Shown here in pieces: positions 12,001 to 24,300 of a DNA stretch of 64,000 nucleotides; position 1 is the stretch's first letter; every line of letters begins with the position of its first letter. Source of the stretch: Membranipora membranacea (lineage: Eukaryota > Bryozoa > Gymnolaemata > Cheilostomatida > Membraniporidae); contig OU612065.1 in assembly GCA_914767715.1 (NCBI GenBank), forward strand, positions 13,142,001-13,206,000, given 5' to 3'. The notes beneath the pieces are model-generated. The model was not told the DNA's origin. It saw only the letters and a program-made list of their open reading frames with translations, and ran no database searches. Made by a program: the position numbers and the translations under genes.

Positions 12001-15000
12001 GGATATATTCGATACTAGTGGGAAGCAAAAGGAACGGTTAGTTGAAGAGGCAACTGAAATCACTGTTCTTCAAGAAAAACCCCTTACAGAGTTTCCTATC
12101 AGTACACCGGAATGCGGGAAAAAAGATGGAAAACTTCATGAGGCATCTGAAATCACTGATCTTCATGGAGAAGCTGACTCTAACCAAAGTGACCAAATCA
12201 CCACTCGGACCAAAGCTTACAGTTTCTCAGAACCTGGTCAGCAAGTGAATAATGACCTTTCAGACATCAAGTCTATTGATGTGCAAGAAAATGTTAAAGT
12301 CCCTTGTATCAGTAATGTTATAGGATCAGTGACTCTGGCCGCTAACATTTCAGGCTCAGCGAATCATTCAGACACCAACTGTATCCAACCGCCTGATCAT
12401 TATCTCTCAGATGACACCCAATCCTGTGATCCTGTTGGACTGAGAGATATGATACACGATGAGTCTCAACTCTCTGCTCCTATTATACAGACTGATTCCT
12501 CCGACTTCGTGAGCAACAATAAACAATCATCCCCTTTGCCATTTGATTTGGCCAGCTCAGACTCTGATTCATTGGGTCCCGAGAGGAAAAACAGACATAC
12601 CAATACTCATGAGAGTTGTGGTGGGACCAATGGTCTTTATGCAGACAAAGAACCAAATAATTTGGATAGAAATGAGCCCTTGTCCGAGTATACCTCAATC
12701 CCTGATTCTGTGCTGGAGCTTTATGAAGAGGTTCCCATTGAGAGTTATAATGATGATCCTACTGATAAAGAAGAGGAAAACGATGGTTTAATAGAGGCTG
12801 GTGAAACATTCGGTGATACAGATATAATGTGTGGCAAAGACAGCTTGCAATGTAAAACGGAAGAGGATGATATACAAAGCACAGCTCTAGGCATAAAGTT
12901 ACCAAATAAAAGTGTAGTCGGTTTCGTGAAAATAAACATCATCAATGACAAGCCATGCGAAGCTGATGAAACATCAGAGAATGGGAAATGCTATTCAGAT
13001 GTTGGTGAGAATGAGGCTGGCAGCTGCATCGAGTTACATATGACATGTGAGGAAACCTCTGAAATGTTTGGGCATGAAAAGTCGGAGGATGAGCAGGAGG
13101 AAATTCGCCAAGATGAAGGTCCAAAATGTAGTTCTACTGTTTCCACCTCCCAGAACGGAATATTGGCCTTGACCAGTGAAGACACTGATCATGAGAATGT
13201 AATTCCAAGCACATCAACTGACTCTTATATATCACAAGATACATCCAATGTAGAAAAGAAAGTCAAACCATGCAATGTCTTCACTAACTTGGTCCAAGGT
13301 GATTTGGACAAACATATAGGCACAGAATATCTTGATGGTAGTCCCGTCTCTCCGCATACCAAAATAATGACACCTGTTGTCTCAAATGTGATAGAAGTTG
13401 GCCCTCTCCACAGTACAAACGACCAGGAAATCGGACAATCATCAGGTCAGAGTACCGACACGAAAACCAGTGCAAATGTGTTGGATAAACAAGCCAATTC
13501 CAGTGACATCACTAATCATGTAATCGAAGATAAACCTATTAGCATGGCTTCTACTCCCTTGAATCTAGATGTGAACATGAGCAGCAAAGAGCCACAGAAG
13601 GTTCAGAAGAGTGCCAGTAAGATTGATGTATCTTCTATACTGGCAAAGATCAAATCCGTCCGATCTTCTAAGCCACCAATTGTCCAGAAAGTAGAGAAAG
13701 ACATATCCACTCAAATCGACAAAAGCACAGCATTTGTTCACAAAGATCGAGAGCACATTCAGACAAAAAGGGCTGTCCTCAGCTATGATGGTCTTTTTGG
13801 AAATGAAGTTGGTGACACAGAGGACAACAACACCAACATCCAAAATGTCATATTACCACAACATGCTGGACTTACTAAAGCTATCAGTGATGGCAAACAG
13901 TCTGACACGATAACAGAGGACAGAAACGCAGCATTTGTTTGCATAGATCAAGAACCCATTCAGAAAAAAAGGGCTGTCCTCAGCTATGATGGCCTCTTTG
14001 GAAATGAAGTTTGTGAAACAGAGGACAATATCACCAACATCAAAAGTGTCATGTTACCACAACATGCTAAACTTACTAAAGCTATCAGTGATGGCAAACA
14101 GTCTGACACAATAAGAGATGATGTTTCCGCCTATCTTTCAATATTGAGAAAAGAAAGTGATGACACTCAAAAAGTATCTACCGTCCCAGGCCCCCTGAAA
14201 GAAGAGGAGGTGCTCCATAGCTCCAAGCTACAGACGCCACAATTACCAGCAATTTCAAGTGTGCCAAGTGAGAAACGGAAAGCAGTTCATGATGAAAAAC
14301 CATGCACGAAAATCTCAAGGCAGGAAAGTCCCCCTAATTACAATTTAGCTAATGATCTCGCGAAGTTAGTTCAAGAAAACAAATTATCTTTTCAAGAAGC
14401 CACTGCTCTTCTAGCTCAGAAAAACTCAGAACTCCAATGCCCTGTGCCCTCTCCCCTTCTCCCTACCCCAACTATAAACACTTCAAAATCATTAAATGAA
14501 AGACTTGGCAAAAAGCTTCCCCCTAAAGAGAGTAACATTGCTTCACGTTTAGGCCAAAAACTACCTATGGAGGGCACTGAAGCAAGGTCGCACTCTCCCC
14601 CTAATCATTACCAATATAAGAAGCCCCTGCTGCCAACCCCGAATTCTGCCTGCTGGGAATCTCCTGCTATCCCAGTAGGTTCAGTAGCATCTAGGCTAGG
14701 AAAGAAGGTACCAGAGACATTCGATGATCAGACAAAGCTCTTGCACTCTCGGAGTAGTAATGTTCCTACACAGATAGCTCCGATAGTTGAAGAGGTAAGA
14801 CTTTCAATTGTCAAAAATTCTTTGCTGAACATTTGCTTTCCGTTTTTTCATTTTTGATGTAGAATTTCTGCTTGTTTTCCTATCAATAGTGTAAATGCAA
14901 CAATCACGATCTACTTTGAAAGCCGCTGAAAAAAATGGTGTATGACACTTTGTTTAATCTTGTCTTCGAATTTCTTTCCCTCAGGCAAAGAAGCTGATAG

Positions 15001-15403
15001 TAACCTTAAAACCACAATCGCGGAAACCACTATCCCCCAGCCGTTTGGAGAAACCCAGGTGAGATCCAGTGATAGTTGAATAATGTTCAAACTGGGCATA
15101 ACTTTTCAGACATTGGTTTCAAACAGCTACAAATCCGGTCATTTTAAAATGATGCAGTTATACCAGTGGGAATTTATTAGAGCTGTGCATTCTTGTTATA
15201 GATATGATGACCAACTTGGTAGGATGAACTTGGAGCGCAACCACTCCAGCTATCACAGAGAGCGCTGGGATCACTCCCGGCGACAAGTCAGGGTAGAGAC
15301 AGATCGATTTAGCTCAACATCAGGGTTAAATAGACCTGATAATTCTGTGTATCGTCAGCGTGCTAGAAATTCTGCTGCTGCCGGCACCATCAGACCAAAG
15401 TGA
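98..15403 (+). CDS. Giant RS-domain low-complexity protein, 3' part (5' end outside window)
   Basis: Eleven exons join in one open frame: 98-214, 577-753, 996-1652, 1950-5754, 6711-6763, 7086-7214, 8102-8339, 9740-9927, 11628-14794, 14985-15058 and 15202-15403 (stop TGA). Every junction has AG/GT borders and a matching phase, giving at least 2,934 residues. The first exon enters in phase 1 after an acceptor, so the start lies upstream of the window. Seen in order: an acidic Ser patch, five 29-residue Lys/Ser repeats, Pro-rich PVPAP repeats, a run of LPxSLV motifs, an arginine-serine (RS) domain at about residues 1340-1490, two short ordered-looking exons (8102-9927), a very acidic segment, two 67-residue repeats, and LGKKLP motifs near the C terminus. 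RS domains are typical of nuclear splicing or transcription-linked proteins; that role is inference. No catalytic or RNA-recognition domain is visible and I do not recognise the family. AATAAA lies at 16088. An in-frame readthrough at 5754 would stop at 5788, with AATAAA at 6562, so a shorter isoform is possible. Confidence 0.85.
1133..1567 (+). repeat. Five tandem 87-bp (29-codon) coding repeats
   Basis: The motif SKxKxDKxxxK starts its codons at 1133, 1220, 1307, 1394 and 1481, an exact 87-nt spacing. Each unit is Lys/Ser-rich and carries a downstream Y/H-E-E/D element. Spacing is a multiple of three, so frame is kept. The repeats lie inside the third exon of the RS-domain gene and are probably disordered. 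Confidence 0.9.
3628..3861 (+). repeat. Two tandem 117-bp (39-codon) coding repeats
   Basis: Two nearly identical copies, 3628-3744 and 3745-3861, each encode LSEASYPKQDERQKK followed by DPPE and QKPGAGRG. The very low divergence suggests a recent duplication inside the large fourth exon of the RS-domain gene. Confidence 0.9.
5017..5465 (+). other. RS (arginine-serine) domain coding segment
   Basis: The reading frame contains repeated SRSRSPRR and SRSRSPRQ units followed by Arg-rich RRRSPS segments, about 150 residues in all. This is the usual form of an RS domain, a substrate of SR-protein and CLK kinases in other animals. It is the only familiar feature in this protein and the main reason for proposing a nuclear location. 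Confidence 0.85.
7258..7597. mobile_element. MITE with about 40-bp terminal inverted repeats and a tRNA-like core
   Basis: The ends 7258-7296 and 7556-7597 are inverted copies of each other (TAATACCTCACCTATAAGT and its reverse complement, with a few mismatches). Inside, on the minus strand at about 7390-7475, lies a tRNA-like sequence: an A-box-like TAGCTCAGTGTGTAGAGC, a CTTGTAA anticodon-like loop (TGT, Thr type) and a B-box-like GGGTTTGAATCC. A 14-bp piece of the D-arm is duplicated in tandem, so it is unlikely to be a working tRNA. The element sits in an intron of the RS-domain gene. Confidence 0.75.
8693..8746. repeat. Imperfect intronic hairpin
   Basis: The segment GATCTAGCCTTATCTCAAA is followed after about 9 bases by TTTGGGATAAGGCTAGTCAGATC, which is its near reverse complement. 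It lies in the intron 8340-9739 of the RS-domain gene. The same intron also carries a run of 13 C at 8962-8974 and a G-rich run at 9342-9361. Confidence 0.6.
9655..9693. repeat. Perfect 17-bp stem, 5-nt loop hairpin
   Basis: ACCAATGAACTAAACCT (9655-9671) is followed by the loop CCTTA and then the exact reverse complement (9677-9693). The stem ends 46 bp before the acceptor of the exon at 9740, so a transcript could fold there. It could equally be the remnant of a small palindromic element. Confidence 0.85.
9928..11627 (+). other. 1.7-kb intron with a 25-bp tandem repeat
   Basis: This is the intron between two in-phase exons of the RS-domain gene. The only structure I see is a 25-bp unit (ATCTATCCGTCCTGACGAGC and on) repeated at 11423-11447 and 11448-11472 with a partial third copy. 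No coding segment is convincing; the minus-strand frame at 10345-10656 has no recognisable content. Confidence 0.6.
13730..14130 (+). repeat. Two tandem 201-bp (67-codon) coding repeats
   Basis: Copies start at 13730 and 13931. Both contain KRAVLSYDGLFGNEV, a TEDN segment, and LTKAISDGKQSDTI. Unlike the Lys/Ser repeats upstream, this unit has regular hydrophobic positions and conserved aromatic residues, which suggests a folded or partner-binding element rather than simple low complexity. Confidence 0.9.
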
Positions 15404-18330
15404 CAAAACATTCTAATGATCTGAGAGGGAAACAATCAACTGTTCTGCCTACTGATGACATGAGACGCAGTAATTTTTTACTATCCAAAGTTTTTACACC
15501 AAATTCTGTTTTCAGCTGTTCACATTTTTGTCCCACATACACCCTGCTGACAAAAGGCACAGATGTGAGACACATCATAATGACTTATCTACTACGTCTA
15601 TTTCGCTTTGATAGCTGTGCCATTCTATCACCTTATATTGTACTGTGGCTGACAATCGCTGCAAGTCCACACTCTATCTGTATAATACGCCATAAGTTGC
15701 CCTTCATCTCTTTCGATGGTTGTACAGAACATTAATTCTTATTTTTGCAGTTTATTTCATTCATTTCAGGGTTTATCCCACCTGAGTTGTGCATCAGTCA
15801 TTTTCATTTATTATATTAATCCAATCTCTTTTTCACGCTAATACTTCTGTTACAGAAGAGTGACCTTTACTGATGCTGAAATTATGTACGATTTTTGGTG
15901 ACAGGCGATATACAGCCAAGCAATACTTTTTTGAGAATTTTGAGCATATTATAAACTGGTGTTGTATTCAAAACCTTAACTAACACTGATATATTAATAC
16001 TTTTAAAGGCAGTGAAGTTGAATGATATCAATTTTACAAGTCACTGATCAATACACGTCAGAAAATGTTGGACCATGTGTAACAAATAATAAAACTAAAA
16101 ATATTGAAACAGGAAACTTTGTTGGTATGAGGTTGTTAGACTGAGGGGCTTAAAATGTTTCGTGTCAGGCGTTGTATTTGAGGATGCTTTGTATTGTTTC
16201 AACCACTGAATTAGATTCTTCTCTTAGAATGGTAATAGTATCATAGCGTTATACGGTTAGGACACTAAACACAGGGACCCATCTGACTGTTATCTGATTG
16301 GCTGTCCCTAGTAGCATGAATAATTAGCCTGAGTAATTGTCTTGTTTACAAAATTGCAAACAGTAATTATACCCCATACAGTGTCGATGATTAGGGCATT
16401 TCTAGATTGCTACTAGGGACTGGCTATTTTTGCAAGCCCTTTGTTTTGCAAAAGAAAGCTAATGATGCTATTCCAGATATGGAATTCAATGGTTTCAACA
16501 TATGCACTGGATATTACATTTCCATCGGTCAGACAGCAAATCTCAAGATGTACGAATAGTTCTTCAAGGCCAAGTGGCAAGAGATGTCTATTTTAATCAT
16601 CATCACAGTCTGACAATGAAAGGCATAGCTTCTGAATCATCTCCAACTGTGATCTGCCATTCTTTTATAATAATGTATAAATACAAATAAAAAACTTGAT
16701 GTCTTTTTCATTGTGTCATCATTACATGGCCACCATCCATATATCAATGCTGGATTCACATCAGGATTGAAATGAAATAGATGAGATTTGCTGCCATTAA
16801 GAAGTTTTAAAATAATTAGAATAATTTTTGGCTTGGTGTGAATTGCAGGTCTTGAAACATGCACATGAATGAATGGCTTGTGAGTTTTCAGGTCGCATGC
16901 CCATGGTTGAAAAAACTAATGCTCATTCAAAGAGTCTTGTTTATGTAAGGTTAGGATTTGGATAAGTGACTATAATATGAAATATATTATATTACTATTG
17001 TGATTGTGTTTTGATAGATAATTATCAAGGTTGTAGCAATGTGATCTTCTCATTTTGGTAGATGAGTTCACAGAGTAAGGATATATCATTACTCTGTGAT
17101 GAGATGCAAACAGTAATTCAATATTATCAATTATTCCATGACCTACCTGTTCAGTGAAACATTTTTTGAGGTGATAAAAGGCAAAAGACTGTTTGGTATA
17201 CTGATAGTAACCAAGCATGGGAATGACTCTAGCAGACCCATGAAAAAGAGAACCTACTGCAAAAAAAATGCCAATAGAACCATAAATAAAACAGATAATA
17301 TTAAGTGCACCAAACTGCTGGGCTACTGTTGCGGATGTTCAATCTCCTACCAAATGAGAGCTGGTGTAGCTTCTATAAGGAGACATTATCACCATAGATG
17401 ACAGTGACCTTTTACATCTATTGGTGTCGGTTTGAAACGGTTTGGACAATAAAAGATACAATATTGTTGAGTGAGATACAGTAGTTTTCCTCTACCCAAA
17501 CATATCAGTAGTTGAAGATTGAACAAATAATATTTTTCACTATCTCACAATAATTCCCGTACCATATTACTCAGATTGTCAGACTGACCCAACCCATAGA
17601 GCCTGCCCGAGACTCTTCCTTGCCCTGTCTCCTCAATATTAAATTTTAAAACTTGTATCTCCATCATGCTGACACAATGAATGAATTTAGACCATAACAA
17701 TATGAAATTGACCTCAGTATGATGGCTGACAGTTGCAGACACTCAGTAACATAGTTTGATCAACAAAAAAAATAGAAACCTTTCCAATGTTTTATTAATA
17801 ATATAATCTAATTTTCTACGGAAAAACGAACATCCTAGACAATAAATCTTAATTCTTCGAGAATCGCATTTCATAAAAAAATAATATGTTGCTGAGATTT
17901 TACGTTTAGTTAAAAATCTGCTCAATTGTATGAGGAAACCACAATTTCTACCAGCTTTAAAATCTTACGTGATATGTAAGAGAGGAGAATTCATCCTCTT
18001 AGGTTTAAGTGGTTTCAGAGATCAGAATTCTTACCTGCTAACAGTACATCAATGGAACAAAAAGTACTGTGCTGAACTATATTTACCAGGTAATAATGCA
18101 AAACAGACCTTGGAACTAATACTTCTGTATCTTGGCACCGTCAATGTATAACATATGTTGTTAGAACTAAAGGTTGTATATATGGTAGCGGTAGATTTGA
18201 GTACAATCCTATTAAAAAGTGTATTTATTACGATAATAGTAATCGTTGGAGTGAAAAGTTACCCCATCTCTGCGGCTTGCTTACCAGCTTGGATGTACTC
18301 GATCAAATAAATAACATAAATGGTTATTAA
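15404..18330. other. Intergenic region with 3' UTR, one MITE copy and a kelch-like remnant
   Basis: Downstream of the RS-domain gene stop there is a likely 3' UTR ending near AATAAA at 16088. A repeat shared with 32.7 kb follows at about 16291-16500. Around 18175-18330 a short frame reads GRFEYNPIKKCIYYDNSNRW, which looks like one degenerate kelch blade with stops just upstream. TTTATT at 18224-18229 (AATAAA on the minus strand) can serve the carrier gene. I see nothing else to call. Confidence 0.5.
16291..16500. mobile_element. MITE copy 1 (inner inverted repeat GTCCCTAGTAGCA)
   Basis: GTCCCTAGTAGCA at 16304-16316 and its exact reverse complement at 16408-16420 frame a short AT-rich centre. 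The surrounding sequence, including CTGATTGGCTG to the left and CAAGCCCTTTG and ATTCCAGATATGG to the right, matches the copy near 32727-32915. Two dispersed copies with inverted repeats support a non-autonomous DNA element. The exact outer ends are uncertain. Confidence 0.7.
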
Positions 18331-21300
18331 TCAGTCCTCCTCTTCCAGTTTTGATTCTGGAGAATCTCGCCAGCCCATAGCAGTTACTTTCTTTTGTGCA
18401 TGAACCATTACTATCATACTAGTACCATTGGCTAAGAAGCTGCGTATCGTTCCGGGTCCAATCCCGCGATAAAGCCCTAAGAAACCACCGCGATCTTTAA
18501 TAGTCAACTTCATCCTCTCCAGAACTGATAGTTTCCTTCAAATCAATAGAAAAACACTGTAATGATTCAGATATATGTTAAGGGAACAGGATCTTCACAA
18601 GGCCAAAGTGGCTAAAGTAAATAATATGGCTGACCTTTCTGCTATAAGATCTTTTTACATAATAGGTTTGAAATAATTACTTCACCCTACAGCTTTAGTA
18701 CGTTGACTACTCACCTGTCTCCATAATATCCGCCTTGAATTTGATTCTTCATCACTTCAAATGGCCATACAATCCACCAGGCGAATGTCGCAGCACAACC
18801 TGATAGAAAAAACAGGGATTTGTTTTACAGGAAATGATGTTCAAATGTTGGTATTGCTGTCACTTTAGTTAAGTTGCCTTATGCTGTTCTTATGGAAGAG
18901 CTACCTAGACCACATAAAGTGTTTGTAAAGGAACAGGTTTCTTGGTATCATTTTTGAGCTTGAAATCAGATTAAGACAGCTATCACACATGCATTTGCAT
19001 ATAAAATTAGTCATCAGGGTTATTTGGTCTGGTAGGTTTGGGGGTTATAAGTTAACAACACTGAGTTGCCTACTCATGCACCGCCCAACTAGTCCAGGTG
19101 ATTTGTGATGAGCCTGTTATTGGGGAAATACTGTAATATTAGTGACTATTGTGGTTAGATAACAACTTTTGCAAATAAATCACAAAGTCACTCACAAGTC
19201 TTTCTGATGACATAAAAGTTCAAAAGAAAGTTCTATAATTTGTATACACACTATTTGATGAGTTGAGACCGCTTATCAAAACAACCTGTTTATCTGTTAT
19301 GAGCCCATGTCGAAGAAAAGATTAGAAGAACCACTGTACATTACAATCAACGACTATGACTTTGACGCATTCCCTGTCCCTGTTTTTCAAGCATGAAAAT
19401 GAGTGATTTTCAATTCAGACCGATGCGCTTGTTTGCTCTGTTAAAATAAGATTATAATGGAGCAATTGATTCTTCCTGCTGACAAAGCCTTGCTTATTTC
19501 AGATTCACCCAAAAATGTTCCATGCAATGCTTTATAGTTTGTACCAAATCTTGCAATTTACCCAACACTAGCCTCCCAAATCAGATCCATACTGACGAAA
19601 TAACTCAAAAACTCGACAAATTAACTTCCTAAGTGACTGATGTGTGCAGTGACATGTGCTCTCATAAGACCTGCTGCACTCAGTCAGTAATATTGATAGT
19701 CTATGTAAGATGTGCTGAGTATCTGTGATGCACACAGATCGACAAGATCTAATGAAAAAATAGAAAGTTTCTCCAGGTATCCCACTGCTAACACGATTAT
19801 CAACACTCCTCTTTAGGAGGCAGTCAAATTCATTTACATTTTACATCACCCTGAACACCCTTCCATTCTCCCTGCCCTGAAGTCCGAAACAACTAGATGA
19901 CAAATTTATTGAGTCGAATTTACTTTGCGACTTGTAATTTCTAGTTTTTAAACAATGTAAACAACACAGTTTATCCAAAAAAACCTTGAGTGTTTAAACA
20001 TCAGAATATTTGCAAAAATTGTTGAAAAGATTGTCAAAACCTCAAATCACTCAGTATTAATCATTGTATGCTTTGGATTTCAACATCATCCTAATGCCTG
20101 AAATGTCGAGATTTACAAAGAATTTATTCTAGATTTCTGTGTGAATTGGAAATACATATTTTCAAGAAAAAAAAACACACAATCTACCTGTGTAAATTTT
20201 GTATCTTCCATTGAAATTCTATTGAAAGCCGCGATTCATGAAGCTAATAATTGAAGCATATCACTGGTTTTCATGCGGGCTGAAGTTTGATTGGAATGTC
20301 ATAGCCACAATCTCATTTATGCATCATATTAATGTAAACAAAACCTTGAAATACTTAGCGATGTATTGATCTGCCTTTATATTGCCAATTTCTATCTCGA
20401 GCAGTAACCATGGCTAACAGAAAATGTTGCATCTGCCAAAGCACTGTGGGTTATTTCCAGTGGCCGAAATCATACAGATTTAAACTTGAGTGGTGTGACT
20501 ACCTCAGAGATATTTTCCCTCTGATAATCACATGGACTCGACGTCGATTTGCTACAAATGCCTCCTAAATGATATTCAATCTTGCTCTCACTAGAGCTGT
20601 TAATCTCCCTGTAATTTTCATTCTCACTGTCAGAAGACCTAGAGCTGTAATTTTTTGCCATGTTCGATTTAGATCGTTAGCTTTGTCATTGAATTATGAA
20701 ATGTCATACACTATCCCATTTTACCAGCTAAACCACATGGGACAGATAAATAATGCCTTGTATTCACTCATTAGATAAATTCTGTGTGTTTTGATATCAC
20801 ATGCAGAATATCAAAACCGCTGTGTCATAACAATACGCCTTAGTTACAAAGTACTGTATATTCCCATTATAATCTGAGGTACTAAAAAGGTACTATTTTC
20901 AACAAGTGAACATAACTCCAAAGGAAAAAATAGTACCTTTTTAGTACCTTCTCATCCCAACTTTGAGGGCAAATAAGTCTTAACTGGGCCACAGGCTGCT
21001 TTTGAACATAGAATAATGTTCTAAACTAGACTGAGATCTCTAGAATGATACAAAAAACCTGATCCTTTACAAACACTTATATTAGTGTAGATCAGCTGTC
21101 GCCAACCTCTAGCCTCACATGTATTCAATATTTTCACACCGCAAGTTATGAACTCCTTTTTATCAAATGCAAAGCTTTGAGTTTCAGAATGCAGTGCAAT
21201 GGTTAGGCGCTTGGTCAATGGGGCTAAGTAACCTATATCTGCACGCAATAATTTTGTTAACTTTATCAGGGAGTTTGTCCCACACTCCCTGCTTCTATCA

Positions 21301-24300
21301 CCATAAAAATTGTAGGTGGTGATATAATATATCAAGAGTGATCCCACTATTGACCGTAGGGGTATAACTCCGTGTCTATGAATTGAGTGGCTACATAATG
21401 ATGGCTAAATTTTATGTCACTGCCAGGGTAAATCTTCCTCTTCATATCATTTCCCTGATTTTAAACTGGTTGATAGAGAGAGAAAAAATATACAGTGGTG
21501 CGCGTACCACTGCCCAACACACAGGTCTTCAGCTAGAAACCATGAGTCAAGCGCTGTTTCGAGGCCTTCTCTAGTGCAGCCTCCTCATGGCCGGCCCCAG
21601 CAGCATGAAGCCACCCCTGTATGTTGCTGAGCATCTCAATCAATCTCATCGATCCCTCAGTGCATTTTGTCAGTTTCGGTGTTTTGACATATTTTGGTGC
21701 CCTGAGTTCCACCTCGTTTTGCAACTAAGCCAAGCTTCTCCTCATAATTTTACAATTTTTAAGCTAAAAAAATGCAGTCAGACCTGAGAGCAGCTCAATC
21801 CAATGTGTTGTAGATCTAGTCGATCGTTATCATTTGTATTGATAACAAGTTCGGCAACAATAAGCTTACCAGATGTCAGGAATGGTCCAAGTAGTGGCTT
21901 GTTGAAATGGTCTGGAAAGTGTCTTCTGATGGAATCTACCATCATAAAATATGAAGTCATCAATCCACATGTCCTAACCAGGGTAACACCATAACCCTAC
22001 AATCAACAGCACGCAATTTGTATAATTCACTTTCAAAATTGCAATAAAATGCCTTGCAAGACAATGTACTACTTGATTTTATATATGCAAAGATATTATG
22101 TGAACAGTTGGAATTTTAAATGAGTTAATACATTTTATTAAAATTGAATATTATTATTTATACATGTACGTTACTCACCGTATACACTGACTTTAAATTC
22201 CATGAATGACCAAGCTGCCTGTTCACCTGATAAAAATAATTGGTAACAAAAATATCACTACTAACATCTTTGTATAAAGTAAAGCAAAGAATACAATGCT
22301 ACTATAATCAAGTTTGTAATGGTAAAGAAAATTATGAATGTTAAAATGTTGAAATGTTCTTACTTTTGCATACTCCAGTGGGCATTCAATAGTCGCACGC
22401 ACCCAGCTAGCAAGCAACCCGGAAGCGACCACTCTTCTGTAATAGTAAGATCAAAACATAAGAGAGTAAGTTCAAGTGTGATAATCTTAACCAATTTGTA
22501 CAAAGCATGAATATCAACACTAACTCCGTCGAAATACATTTGATTTTTACACAACTGGCTAAACATGACATATAGAAATATTAGTATTTCCTTTGGATGT
22601 TTGAGCCTCAAATAGTAATATTTTTGTGCAAATGTTTATATGTTGGCACTGAGAATTCAAGAGTGATCCCAACTCCAATATTGTGGTTATGTCAGAAAGC
22701 ACTATGAATAAGATTCTCACACTTACACTTGTAATCCACCTGATCCAGGTAACTCATACCTCCCCAAAGCATTGTCAAAGTGTGTATACCTAAAACAAAA
22801 GAGGCAATGTGTACAGCTTCACAGAATACCGTACTAATGTTACATAAAACTAACCAGCACCACAATGTTAATAAGTCATTATCAAAGTATGAACATGATT
22901 TACTCAGATTGACATGCATCTACGTTCATGTGTGAGATAATAACTATGATGACAATCACTAAGTGATGTACATAGCAAATGTAATTGTATATCAGATTAG
23001 AATTATCATAGCATTATCATAGGATTATCCGCTCCCGTTCTAATCAAGAACTAGAGTTTGATCAAGGAATAAATTGAGTCAGCATTGGTTTGTCATATTT
23101 TTCCCTTGTTTGTTTATTATAATCATGAACAAATTAGAGGATAATTTTGTTCTGGCGACAGAAGGATAATGCAATCATCTGTGAAATGCGACTTCTGTAA
23201 TATCCATTTGCGTCTAAAGATACTAAGCTTGGTCACTGTCGTTAGTAGGTTGCAGAATCTATGTTGTGTTTGCTAAGCATTCCGTTCTTTTTCAACTTAC
23301 CCACTTTCACCTATTCAAGCTGCTCGGAGATGAATGATAATATATGCTTATGACCAGCAGGAGTACCATAATACAACATTAAAAATATGATGTTTCTTTG
23401 AGTAAAATATTAGGCAAGAGTCTACCGACGTAATTCTAACAAAAGCTACGGCCTAGTAGATAATGAATTTGAGCTATAACATATTCAATGATTGCTCAAT
23501 TACATTACATAATATACTTGTCTCACCCTGCCTCGAACACAGCGAATTGAGCTGATCTGTATATACCTGAGCCCCAGAGCGGAGGAATACAGCCTCTGCA
23601 AAACATGGAGTAGAGTCGATAAATTTTGAAATTGAAAGCACATAATTAAACATTTTAACTATGAGTTGTGATCGTGCTGGTCACTCTTGATAATGACTTA
23701 ATAATATTAGTTAATGACTCTTTGGTAAACATATTTTAAATTGCAAACATTGAGTTTTGATGCATTGAGAGTTGAGAAACATTAGCATCTGAGATAAAAT
23801 ACTATTTTCTAACAGTGATGCAAGGCTTTTTTTCTGCCACTGTCTCTTCTACTGTGAACATTTTTTTATAACATGATTGACATTATGGGAGTTATATACC
23901 TGTACAGACCGATTATTCCTTGGCTCTTCACAGTGGATGTTAATGTTCGGAACATTGATAGGTTTTCATAGCCTTTCTGAGCTTGCATCTTTGTTTTTAG
24001 GGTGTCAAACGGATGCCCAATCATCACATTTGTAGTCCCATAGAGAACGCCAACTGCAAATATGGCAATACTATAGATACTTCATAACAACATCCACATT
24101 TTGTTCTTAACCAAATTTTGAGAGAAGGATCATCACGGCAGCAGTGTTTTCTTTATAGCAATAGCGCAGTTGATATGAGGTATTTAATTAATAGGTGACA
24201 AAGTTGGCCAAAACAATTTACGAACGCCTTTCACATAAATGCATATAATATGGTAATAACTAATATGAGAATGTTGGCTAGTGAGCGTCTTTATCGGGAT

